This document shows positions 1 to 12,500 of a stretch of 52,900 nucleotides of DNA, piece by piece. The notes under the pieces were generated by a model. That model saw only the letters and a list, made by a program, of their open reading frames with translations, had not been told where the DNA came from and did not search any database. The DNA comes from Nemertoderma westbladi (Eukaryota > Xenacoelomorpha > Nemertodermatida > Nemertodermatidae). The position numbers and the translations under genes were made by a program. The stretch is taken from NCBI GenBank assembly GCA_032718475.1, contig JAUCBJ010003269.1, forward strand, positions 1-52,900. Reading direction: 5' to 3'. Position 1 is the first letter of the stretch. Every line of letters starts with the position of its first letter.

Positions 1-695
1 GTCGCGTAGCCGCTGTCGTTGCTATAGTAACTGTAAGTGGAGCCGCAATCGGAGGATTGTTCGGTATCGCCGTAGCTGTCGAAACTCGATACGGACTGAG
101 TGTCGGTGGAGTCGGCCCCCGGGGGGTGGGTCGGGCAGGGGGCGGTGCCCATCGGAGGGTGGGCCGGGTGGGCGGCGCCCAGCGGTGTGGCAACCCCTTG
201 CGGCACGCCCTGGTGGTACGGGAGTTGGCACAGGATCTGGTAGGCCATTCCGTCTATAAGCGCGAGCGTGGAACTGCGCTCGTGTCCCATGAGACACACG
301 GTGCTCTGGTCCACGATGCTGTACAGCTTGAGGAGGTAGTCGTACTTGATGGCGTCCATGGTGACGAAGTGGTTGGCGAGATATGCCTCTAGTTTGCTCT
401 GCTGTTGGTCCAACTCGGGGAAATCGATAAAGAAGCGACTACACATGTACCTCTGTAGGGCGTTGAGTTTATCTGAGGCGGGTTGGTATCCCTGGACGAG
501 TAACGCGGTGTACTTGAGGAGGCCGCCCCCACGAATCTCCTCGGGTTTCCACGTGTCTATCAGCTTGTGGTCCAGGTGGTGCAGAGCGCGGTAGTAGTCG
601 CCGTAGACGCTCTCGGCAACAACCGTCGCGTAAAAGTGCCGGTTCGGTTTCACCGCTGAGATGCTATTAAACTGGAGAAACGAGTCCAGAACAAC
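1..695 (-). CDS. TENT5 (FAM46) poly(A) polymerase, C-terminal coding exon, open at left edge
   Basis: Terminal nucleotidyltransferase of the TENT5/FAM46 family; in animals these extend poly(A) tails of selected mRNAs in the cytoplasm. The minus-strand exon begins after a TTTCTGCAG acceptor at 696-697 in phase 0 and stays open for about 231 codons to position 1, so the C-terminus is outside the window. Family blocks in order: AESVYGD near residue 27, EEIRGGGLLKY near 53, RYMCSRFFIDF near 83, and STVCLMGHER near 137. The tail after that block exceeds 85 residues, longer than I recall for the vertebrate proteins. It is first Pro/His/Ala-rich, then Ser/Tyr/Asp-rich. The exon is clearly GC-richer than the introns. 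Family membership is firm; the paralogue cannot be named, because vertebrates have A to D and an invertebrate may have a single gene. Confidence 0.95.
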
Positions 696-1296
696 CTGCA
701 GAAACAGTATAGTAACGAGATTACATAAGTCGAACATTGGTTCTCACCACCCATAAGGCACTGTTTAGATCCCTGCTTTATAATTATAGGATATAAATAT
801 TATGTTAATCCCAGGAATAATGTTTCTTCGAGGTTATATGATAATATTATGTGTGGATTTAGCAGAGATTCCAAGACACACAGATAAACGCTAGTGACAG
901 TGACTGCTTCAATAACTGCTGCAGCTAGCGCAGCTACCATTAGCACTTTGCAGCTGTTGTGCTGCTATACCCAGCGTTACACCATTACAATAACCCTATC
1001 TGACTTGCAAAACGCAATCGATTTTCCAATTACTCGACTATTAATAGGTTAGAAAGGCGCGGCTGCTTGTATAAATAATGACATACAGCCAATTTATTAT
1101 TATAAAAAATGTTCCAAAAAATGCAACGCGGTTTTTGTGATATTGGAATAGCTCTTCAATGGTGGACGGGACGTAATTGGACACTTCCGGTGTGACATGA
1201 TAGACAAAACGCAGTTAAAACTATATATTTAATCTATCTAACGGCGTTAACGTGGAAATACAATGTTACTTAAATATAGAAACCACTAGCAAAAAG
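696..1296 (-). other. Unique part of TENT5 intron 4 (3' end of the intron)
   Basis: Non-repetitive AT-rich intron sequence between the 35-bp array and the last exon. It holds the acceptor pyrimidine stretch next to 696 and a short GCAGCTGC-rich patch near 915-970. No reading frame or RNA gene is seen. Confidence 0.8.
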
Positions 1297-4200
1297 AATG
1301 AACTGCGGAACCCCAACTCATTGTTACCAATAATGAACCGCGGAACCCCAACTCATTGTTACCAATAATGAACTGCGGAACCCCAACTCATTGTTACCAA
1401 TAATGAACTGCGGAACCCCAACTCATTGTTACCAATAAGCAATAATGAACTGCGGAACCCCAACTCATTGTTACCAATAATGAACCGCGGAACCCCAACT
1501 CATTGTTACCAATAATGAACCGCGGAACCCCAACTCATTGTTACCAATAATGAACCGCGGAACCCCAACTCATTGTTACCAATAATGAACTGCGGAACCC
1601 CAACTCATTGTTACCAATAATGAACTGCGGAACCCCAACTCATTGTTACCAATAATGAACTGCGGAACCCCAACTCATTGTTACCAATAATGAACTGCGG
1701 AACCCCAACTCATTGTTACCAATAATGAACCGCGGAACCCCAACTCATTGTTACCAATAAGCAATAATGAACTGCGGAACCCCAACTCATTGTTACCAAT
1801 AATGAACTGCGGAACCCCAACTCATTGTTACCAATAATGAACCGCGGAACCCCAACTCATTGTTACCAATAAGCAATAATGAACTGCGGAACCCCAACTC
1901 ATTGTTACCAATAATGAACTGCGGAACCCCAACTCATTGTTACCAATAATGAACCGCGGAACCCCAACTCATTGTTACCAATAATGAACCGCGGAACCCC
2001 AACTCATTGTTACCAATAATGAACTGCGGAACCCCAACTCATTGTTACCAATAATGAACCGCGGAACCCCAACTCATTGTTACCAATAATGAACCGCGGA
2101 ACCCCAACTCATTGTTACCAATAATGAACCGCGGAACCCCAACTCATTGTTACCAATAATGAACCGCGGAACCCCAACTCATTGTTACCAATAATGAACT
2201 GCGGAACCCCAACTCATTGTTACCAATAATGAACCGCGGAACCCCAACTCATTGTTACCAATAATGAACCGCGGAACCCCAACTCATTGTTACCAATAAG
2301 CAATAATGAACCGCGGAACCCCAACTCATTGTTACCAATAATGAACTGCGGAACCCCAACTCATTGTTACCAATAATGAACCGCGGAACCCCAACTCATT
2401 GTTACCAATAATGAACTGCGGAACCCCAACTCATTGTTACCAATAATGAACCGCGGAACCCCAACTCATTGTTACCAATAATGAACTGCGGAACCCCAAC
2501 TCATTGTTACCAATAATGAACCGCGGAACCCCAACTCATTGTTACCAATAAGCAATAATGAACTGCGGAACCCCAACTCATTGTTACCAATAATGAACTG
2601 CGGAACCCCAACTCATTGTTACCAATAATGAACCGCGGAACCCCAACTCATTGTTACCAATAATGAACCGCGGAACCCCAACTCATTGTTACCAATAATG
2701 AACTGCGGAACCCCAACTCATTGTTACCAATAATGAACCGCGGAACCCCAACTCATTGTTACCAATAATGAACCGCGGAACCCCAACTCATTGTTACCAA
2801 TAATGAACCGCGGAACCCCAACTCATTGTTACCAATAATGAACCGCGGAACCCCAACTCATTGTTACCAATAATGAACTGCGGAACCCCAACTCATTGTT
2901 ACCAATAATGAACCGCGGAACCCCAGCTCATTGTTACCAATAATGAACTGCGGAACCCCAACTCATTGTTACCAATAATGAACCGCGGAACCCCAACTCA
3001 TTGTTACCAATAATGAACCGCGGAACCCCAACTCATTGTTACCAATAATGAACTGCGGAACCCCAACTCATTGTTACCAATAATGAACTGCGGAACCCCA
3101 ACTCATTGTTACCAATAATGAACCGCGGAACCCCAACTCATTGTTACCAATAATGAACTGCGGAACCCCAACTCATTGTTACCAATAATGAACCGCGGAA
3201 CCCCAACTCATTGTTACCAATAATGAACTGCGGAACCCCAACTCATTGTTACCAATAATGAACCGCGGAACCCCAACTCATTGTTACCAATAATGAACCG
3301 CGGAACCCCAACTCATTGTTACCAATAATGAACTGCGGAACCCCAACTCATTGTTACCAATAATGAACCGCGGAACCCCAACTCATTGTTACCAATAATG
3401 AACTGCGGAACCCCAACTCATTGTTACCAATAATGAACCGCGGAACCCCAACTCATTGTTACCAATAATGAACTGCGGAACCCCAACTCATTGTTACCAA
3501 TAATGAACTGCGGAACCCCAACTCATTGTTACCAATAATGAACCGCGGAACCCCAACTCATTGTTACCAATAATGAACTGCGGAACCCCAACTCATTGTT
3601 ACCAATAATGAACCGCGGAACCCCAACTCATTGTTACCAATAATGAACTGCGGAACCCCAACTCATTGTTACCAATAATGAACTGCGGAACCCCAACTCA
3701 TTGTTACCAATAATGAACCGCGGAACCCCAACTCATTGTTACCAATAATGAACTGCGGAACCCCAACTCATTGTTACCAATAATGAACCGCGGAACCCCA
3801 ACTCATTGTTACCAATAATGAACCGCGGAACCCCAACTCATTGTTACCAATAATGAACTGCGGAACCCCAACTCATTGTTACCAATAATGAACCGCGGAA
3901 CCCCAACTCATTGTTACCAATAATGAACTGCGGAACCCCAACTCATTGTTACCAATAATGAACTGCGGAACCCCAACTCATTGTTACCAATAATGAACCG
4001 CGGAACCCCAACTCATTGTTACCAATAATGAACTGCGGAACCCCAACTCATTGTTACCAATAATGAACCGCGGAACCCCAACTCATTGTTACCAATAATG
4101 AACCGCGGAACCCCAACTCATTGTTACCAATAATGAACTGCGGAACCCCAACTCATTGTTACCAATAATGAACCGCGGAACCCCAACTCATTGTTACCAA

Positions 4201-7200
4201 TAATGAACTGCGGAACCCCAACTCATTGTTACCAATAATGAACCGCGGAACCCCAACTCATTGTTACCAATAATGAACCGCGGAACCCCAACTCATTGTT
4301 ACCAATAATGAACTGCGGAACCCCAACTCATTGTTACCAATAATGAACTGCGGAACCCCAACTCATTGTTACCAATAATGAACCGCGGAACCCCAACTCA
4401 TTGTTACCAATAATGAACCGCGGAACCCCAACTCATTGTTACCAATAATGAACTGCGGAACCCCAACTCATTGTTACCAATAATGAACCGCGGAACCCCA
4501 ACTCATTGTTACCAATAATGAACTGCGGAACCCCAACTCATTGTTACCAATAATGAACCGCGGAACCCCAACTCATTGTTACCAATAATGAACTGCGGAA
4601 CCCCAACTCATTGTTACCAATAATGAACTGCGGAACCCCAACTCATTGTTACCAATAATGAACTGCGGAACCCCAACTCATTGTTACCAATAATGAACCG
4701 CGGAACCCCAACTCATTGTTACCAATAATGAACCGCGGAACCCCAACTCATTGTTACCAATAATGAACCGCGGAACCCCAACTCATTGTTACCAATAATG
4801 AACTGCGGAACCCCAACTCATTGTTACCAATAATGAACTGCGGAACCCCAACTCATTGTTACCAATAATGAACCGCGGAACCCCAACTCATTGTTACCAA
4901 TAATGAACTGCGGAACCCCAACTCATTGTTACCAATAATGAACTGCGGAACCCCAACTCATTGTTACCAATAATGAACCGCGGAACCCCAACTCATTGTT
5001 ACCAATAATGAACCGCGGAACCCCAACTCATTGTTACCAATAATGAACTGCGGAACCCCAACTCATTGTTACCAATAATGAACTGCGGAACCCCAACTCA
5101 TTGTTACCAATAATGAACCGCGGAACCCCAACTCATTGTTACCAATAATGAACTGCGGAACCCCAACTCATTGTTACCAATAATGAACCGCGGAACCCCA
5201 ACTCATTGTTACCAATAATGAACTGCGGAACCCCAACTCATTGTTACCAATAATGAACTGCGGAACCCCAACTCATTGTTACCAATAATGAACTGCGGAA
5301 CCCCAACTCATTGTTACCAATAATGAACCGCGGAACCCCAACTCATTGTTACCAATAATGAACTGCGGAACCCCAACTCATTGTTACCAATAATGAACCG
5401 CGGAACCCCAACTCATTGTTACCAATAATGAACCGCGGAACCCCAACTCATTGTTACCAATAATGAACTGCGGAACCCCAACTCATTGTTACCAATAATG
5501 AACCGCGGAACCCCAACTCATTGTTACCAATAATGAACTGCGGAACCCCAACTCATTGTTACCAATAATGAACCGCGGAACCCCAACTCATTGTTACCAA
5601 TAATGAACCGCGGAACCCCAACTCATTGTTACCAATAATGAACTGCGGAACCCCAACTCATTGTTACCAATAATGAACTGCGGAACCCCAACTCATTGTT
5701 ACCAATAATGAACTGCGGAACCCCAACTCATTGTTACCAATAATGAACCGCGGAACCCCAACTCATTGTTACCAATAATGAACTGCGGAACCCCAACTCA
5801 TTGTTACCAATAATGAACTGCGGAACCCCAACTCATTGTTACCAATAATGAACCGCGGAACCCCAACTCATTGTTACCAATAATGAACTGCGGAACCCCA
5901 ACTCATTGTTACCAATAATGAACCGCGGAACCCCAACTCATTGTTACCAATAATGAACTGCGGAACCCCAACTCATTGTTACCAATAATGAACTGCGGAA
6001 CCCCAACTCATTGTTACCAATAATGAACCGCGGAACCCCAACTCATTGTTACCAATAATGAACTGCGGAACCCCAACTCATTGTTACCAATAATGAACTG
6101 CGGAACCCCAACTCATTGTTACCAATAATGAACCGCGGAACCCCAACTCATTGTTACCAATAATGAACTGCGGAACCCCAACTCATTGTTACCAATAATG
6201 AACCGCGGAACCCCAACTCATTGTTACCAATAATGAACCGCGGAACCCCAACTCATTGTTACCAATAATGAACTGCGGAACCCCAACTCATTGTTACCAA
6301 TAATGAACCGCGGAACCCCAACTCATTGTTACCAATAATGAACTGCGGAACCCCAACTCATTGTTACCAATAATGAACCGCGGAACCCCAACTCATTGTT
6401 ACCAATAATGAACTGCGGAACCCCAACTCATTGTTACCAATAATGAACCGCGGAACCCCAACTCATTGTTACCAATAATGAACTGCGGAACCCCAACTCA
6501 TTGTTACCAATAATGAACCGCGGAACCCCAACTCATTGTTACCAATAATGAACTGCGGAACCCCAACTCATTGTTACCAATAATGAACTGCGGAACCCCA
6601 ACTCATTGTTACCAATAATGAACCGCGGAACCCCAACTCATTGTTACCAATAATGAACTGCGGAACCCCAACTCATTGTTACCAATAATGAACTGCGGAA
6701 CCCCAACTCATTGTTACCAATAATGAACCGCGGAACCCCAACTCATTGTTACCAATAATGAACTGCGGAACCCCAACTCATTGTTACCAATAATGAACCG
6801 CGGAACCCCAACTCATTGTTACCAATAATGAACTGCGGAACCCCAACTCATTGTTACCAATAATGAACTGCGGAACCCCAACTCATTGTTACCAATAATG
6901 AACTGCGGAACCCCAACTCATTGTTACCAATAATGAACCGCGGAACCCCAACTCATTGTTACCAATAATGAACTGCGGAACCCCAACTCATTGTTACCAA
7001 TAATGAACCGCGGAACCCCAACTCATTGTTACCAATAATGAACCGCGGAACCCCAACTCATTGTTACCAATAATGAACTGCGGAACCCCAACTCATTGTT
7101 ACCAATAATGAACCGCGGAACCCCAACTCATTGTTACCAATAATGAACTGCGGAACCCCAACTCATTGTTACCAATAATGAACCGCGGAACCCCAACTCA

Positions 7201-9215
7201 TTGTTACCAATAATGAACCGCGGAACCCCAACTCATTGTTACCAATAATGAACTGCGGAACCCCAACTCATTGTTACCAATAATGAACTGCGGAACCCCA
7301 ACTCATTGTTACCAATAATGAACTGCGGAACCCCAACTCATTGTTACCAATAATGAACCGCGGAACCCCAACTCATTGTTACCAATAATGAACTGCGGAA
7401 CCCCAACTCATTGTTACCAATAATGAACTGCGGAACCCCAACTCATTGTTACCAATAATGAACCGCGGAACCCCAACTCATTGTTACCAATAATGAACTG
7501 CGGAACCCCAACTCATTGTTACCAATAATGAACCGCGGAACCCCAACTCATTGTTACCAATAATGAACCGCGGAACCCCAACTCATTGTTACCAATAATG
7601 AACCGCGGAACCCCAACTCATTGTTACCAATAATGAACCGCGGAACCCCAACTCATTGTTACCAATAATGAACTGCGGAACCCCAACTCATTGTTACCAA
7701 TAATGAACTGCGGAACCCCAACTCATTGTTACCAATAATGAACTGCGGAACCCCAACTCATTGTTACCAATAATGAACCGCGGAACCCCAACTCATTGTT
7801 ACCAATAATGAACTGCGGAACCCCAACTCATTGTTACCAATAATGAACTGCGGAACCCCAACTCATTGTTACCAATAATGAACTGCGGAACCCCAACTCA
7901 TTGTTACCAATAATGAACTGCGGAACCCCAACTCATTGTTACCAATAATGAACCGCGGAACCCCAACTCATTGTTACCAATAATGAACCGCGGAACCCCA
8001 ACTCATTGTTACCAATAATGAACTGCGGAACCCCAACTCATTGTTACCAATAATGAACCGCGGAACCCCAACTCATTGTTACCAATAATGAACTGCGGAA
8101 CCCCAACTCATTGTTACCAATAATGAACTGCGGAACCCCAACTCATTGTTACCAATAATGAACTGCGGAACCCCAACTCATTGTTACCAATAATGAACTG
8201 CGGAACCCCAACTCATTGTTACCAATAATGAACCGCGGAACCCCAACTCATTGTTACCAATAATGAACTGCGGAACCCCAACTCATTGTTACCAATAATG
8301 AACCGCGGAACCCCAACTCATTGTTACCAATAATGAACCGCGGAACCCCAACTCATTGTTACCAATAATGAACTGCGGAACCCCAACTCATTGTTACCAA
8401 TAATGAACCGCGGAACCCCAACTCATTGTTACCAATAATGAACTGCGGAACCCCAACTCATTGTTACCAATAATGAACCGCGGAACCCCAACTCATTGTT
8501 ACCAATAATGAACCGCGGAACCCCAACTCATTGTTACCAATAATGAACTGCGGAACCCCAACTCATTGTTACCAATAATGAACCGCGGAACCCCAACTCA
8601 TTGTTACCAATAATGAACTGCGGAACCCCAACTCATTGTTACCAATAATGAACCGCGGAACCCCAACTCATTGTTACCAATAAGCAATAATGAACTGCGG
8701 AACCCCAACTCATTGTTACCAATAATGAACTGCGGAACCCCAACTCATTGTTACCAATAATGAACCGCGGAACCCCAACTCATTGTTACCAATAAGCAAT
8801 AATGAACTGCGGAACCCCAACTCATTGTTACCAATAATGAACTGCGGAACCCCAACTCATTGTTACCAATAATGAACCGCGGAACCCCAACTCATTGTTA
8901 CCAATAATGAACCGCGGAACCCCAACTCATTGTTACCAATAATGAACTGCGGAACCCCAACTCATTGTTACCAATAATGAACCGCGGAACCCCAACTCAT
9001 TGTTACCAATAATGAACCGCGGAACCCCAACTCATTGTTACCAATAATGAACCGCGGAACCCCAACTCATTGTTACCAATAATGAACCGCGGAACCCCAA
9101 CTCATTGTTACCAATAATGAACTGCGGAACCCCAACTCATTGTTACCAATAATGAACCGCGGAACCCCAACTCATTGTTACCAATAATGAACTGCGGAAC
9201 CCCAACTCATTGTTA
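1297..9215 (-). repeat. 35-bp intronic minisatellite, about 225 copies, in TENT5 intron 4
   Basis: Nearly perfect 35-bp tandem array filling 7.9 kb of the 8.5-kb intron. On the plus strand each unit reads GAAC[C/T]GCGGAACCCC then AACTCATTGTTACC then AATAAT. The only common variation is one C/T site. C makes CCGCGG, and T removes a CpG, as expected from methyl-CpG decay. Seven units carry a 7-bp insert (AAGCAAT): five lie before 2,560, two after 8,680 and none between. One rare variant, CCCCAGCTC, is at about 2,925. On the gene strand each unit contains TTG|GTAACAATGAG, which resembles the true exon donor CAG|GTAAGATAACAATGAG with five bases missing. CATTGTT in each unit also fits the SOX core. 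Function is unknown. Confidence 0.98.
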
Positions 9216-9221
9216 TCTTAC

Positions 9222-9470
9222 CTGAAATGAGTCAACAGAGAATTCAAACTGGCGTTTCATCGTGTCCAAGAACTTAATCTCGATATTCCTGCCGTTGTGA
9301 TTGGTTAGACTAATCAGACTCCAATGGTCGGAACCCTCCCTCTTATCCTCTACCTTGACCATCTTCCTGACGTAGGCTTCCCGCATTGAGCAGGTGTTTA
9401 GCATTCGGGCGTGGCGCGCGTAATTACTGGGGACGAACTCGGTAAGGGCCTCAAACACGGCGTCCTTAGC
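9222..9470 (-). CDS. TENT5 (FAM46) internal coding exon (83 codons)
   Basis: Middle exon of the same poly(A) polymerase. It is bounded by acceptor TTTCTTCCAG (9471-9480) and donor CAG|GTAAGA (9217-9222), and both junctions are phase 0. Recognisable family segments are AYVRKMVKV, the WSLISL block, NIEIKFLD and RRQFEFSVDSFQ-like KRQFEFSVDSFQ at the 3' end. By family knowledge the acidic residue in the EIKF strand is the third metal-binding carboxylate of the nucleotidyltransferase site. The exon joins in frame to VVLDSF in the next exon, as expected for TENT5. The donor is unusual: the intron begins GTAAGATAACAATGAG, and from the sixth intronic base it runs straight into the 35-bp satellite. 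Reading past the donor meets an in-frame TAA at the third intronic codon. Confidence 0.95.
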
Positions 9471-9596
9471 CTGGAAGAAACACACAATGTATTGTTACTA
9501 TGGCTATACTAGATGGGGTGCAATTAATACCGATAGCACTTTTAGATACCGCATGTAATTATTCAAACGGGCCTCGAAAAATGGTACCGGCATTGT
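9471..9596 (-). other. Unique 3' end of TENT5 intron 3
   Basis: Short intron segment between the 31-bp array and the acceptor of the 9222-9470 exon. It includes the polypyrimidine tract TGTTTCTTCCAG read on the minus strand. Nothing else is seen. Confidence 0.75.
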
Positions 9597-12500
9597 ACAT
9601 GGCATATTGGGATGGCACCGACCAATCACATGGCATATTGGGCTGGCACCGACCAATCACATGGTATATTGGGATGACACCGACCAATCACATGGCATAT
9701 TGGGATGACACCGGCCAATCACATGGCATATTGGGATGGCACCGGCCAATCACATGGCATATTGGGATGGCACCGGCCAATCACATGGCATATTGGGATG
9801 GCACCGGCCAATCACATGGCATATTGGGATGGCACCGGCCAATCACATGGCATATTAGGATGGCACCGGCCAATCACATGGCATATTGGGATGGCACCGG
9901 CCAATCACGTGGTATATTGGGATGGTACCGGCCAATCACATGGTATATTGGGATGGCACCGACCAATCACATGGCATATTGGGATGGCACCGGCCAATCA
10001 CATTATGGCATATTGGGATGGCATCGGCCAATCACGTGGTATATTGGGATGGTACCGGCCAATCACATTATGGCATATTGGGATGGCACCGGCCAATCAC
10101 ATTATGGCATATTGGGATGGCATCGGCCAATCAGTGGTATATTGGGATGGTACCGGCCAATCACATTATGGCATATTGGGATGGCACCGGTCAATCATAT
10201 TATGGCATATTGGGATGGCATCGGCCAATCACGTGGTATATTGGGATGGTACCGGCCAATCACATTATGGCATATTGGGATGGCACCGGCCAATCACATT
10301 ATGGCATATTGGGATGGCACCGGCCAATCACATTATGGCATATTGGGATGGCATCGGCCAATCACGTGGTATATTGGGATGGTACCGGCCAATCACATTA
10401 TGGCATATTGGGATGGCACCGGCCAATCACAATATGGCATATTGGGATGGCACCGCCCAATCACATGGCATATTGGGATGGCACCGACCAATCACATGGC
10501 ATATTGGGATGGCACCGGCCAATCACATTATGGCATATTGGGATGGCACCGACCAATCACATGGCATATTGGGCTGGCACCGACCAATCACATTATGGCA
10601 TATTGGGATGGCACCGGCCAATCACATTATGGCCTATTGGGATGGCACCGACCAATCACATGGCATATTGGGATGGTACCGACCAATCACATGGCATATT
10701 GGGATGGCACCGGCCAATCACATGGTATATTGGTATGGCACCGGCCAATCACATTATGGCATATTGGGATGGCACCGGCCAATCACATTATGGCATATTG
10801 GGATGGCACCGCCCAATCACATGGCATATTGGGATGGCACCGGCCAATCACGTGGTATATTGGGATGGTACCGGCCAATCACATGGTATATTGGGATGGC
10901 ACCGGCCAATCACATGGCATATTGTGGGATGGCACCGGCCAATCACGTGGTATATTGGGATGGTACCGGCCAATCGCATGGTATATTGGGATGGCACCGA
11001 CCAATCCCATGGCATATTGGGATGGCACCGGCCAATCACATTATGGCATATTGGGATGGCATCGGCCAATCACGTGGTATATTGGGATGGTACCGGCCAA
11101 TCACATTATGGCATATTGGGATGGCACCGGCCAATCACATTATGGCATATTGGGATGGCATCGGCCAATCAGTGGTATATTGGGATGGTACCGGCCAATC
11201 ACATTATGGCATATTGGGATGGCACCGGTCAATCATATTATGGCATATTGGGATGGCATCGGCCAATCACGTGGTATATTGGGATGGTACCGGCCAATCA
11301 CATTATGGCATATTGGGATGGCACCGGCCAATCACATTATGGCATATTGGGATGGCACCGGCCAATCACATTATGGCATATTGGGATGGCATCGGCCAAT
11401 CACGTGGTATATTGGGATGGTACCGGCCATTCACATTATGGCATATTGGGATGGCACCGGCCAATCACATTATGGCATATTGGGATGGCACCGCCCAATC
11501 ACATGGCATATTGGGATGGCACCGACCAATCACATGGCATATTGGGATGGCACCGGCCAATCACATTATGGCATATTGGGATGGCACCGACCAATCACAT
11601 GGCATATTGGGCTGGCACCGACCAATCACATTATGGCATATTGGGATGGCACCGGCCAATCACATTATGGCCTATTGGGATGGCACCGACCAATCACATG
11701 GCATATTGGGATGGTACCGACCAATCACATGGCATATTGGGATGGCACCGGCCAATCACATGGTATATTGGTATGGCACCGGCCAATCACATTATGGCAT
11801 ATTGGGATGGCACCGGCCAATCACATTATGGCATATTGGGATGGCACCGCCCAATCACATGGCATATTGGGATGGCACCGGCCAATCACGTGGTATATTG
11901 GGATGGTACCGGCCAATCACATGGTATATTGGGATGGCACCGGCCAATCACATGGCATATTGTGGGATGGCACCGGCCAATCACGTGGTATATTGGGATG
12001 GTACCGGCCAATCGCATGGTATATTGGGATGGCACCGACCAATCCCATGGCATATTGGGATGGCACCGGCCAATCACATTATGGCATATTGGGATGGCAC
12101 CGACCAATCACATTATGGCATATTGGGATGGCATCGGCCAATCACGTGGTATATTGGGATGGTACCGGCCAATCATATTATGGCATATTGGGATGGCACC
12201 GGCCAATCACATTATGGCATATTGGGATGGCATCGGCCAATCACGTGGTATATTGGGATGGTACCGGCCAATCACATTATGGCATATTGGGATGGCACCG
12301 GCCAATCACATTATGGCATAATGGGATGGCACCGGCCAATCACATGGCATATTGGGATGGCACCGCCCAATCACATGGCATATTGGGATGGCACCGACCA
12401 ATCACATGGAATATTAGGATGGCACCGGCCAATCACATTATGGCATATTGGGATGGCACCGACCAATCACATGGCATATTGGGCTGGCACCGACCAATCA

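Noticed and set aside
22-594. Short frames over the left edge on both strands (91, 111 and 82 codons)
   Set aside because: They are shadows of the minus-strand TENT5 exon, whose frame is open to the edge and carries the conserved family blocks.
1297-9215. CRISPR array
   Set aside because: Units are contiguous identical repeats without unique spacers, and the context is a eukaryotic intron.
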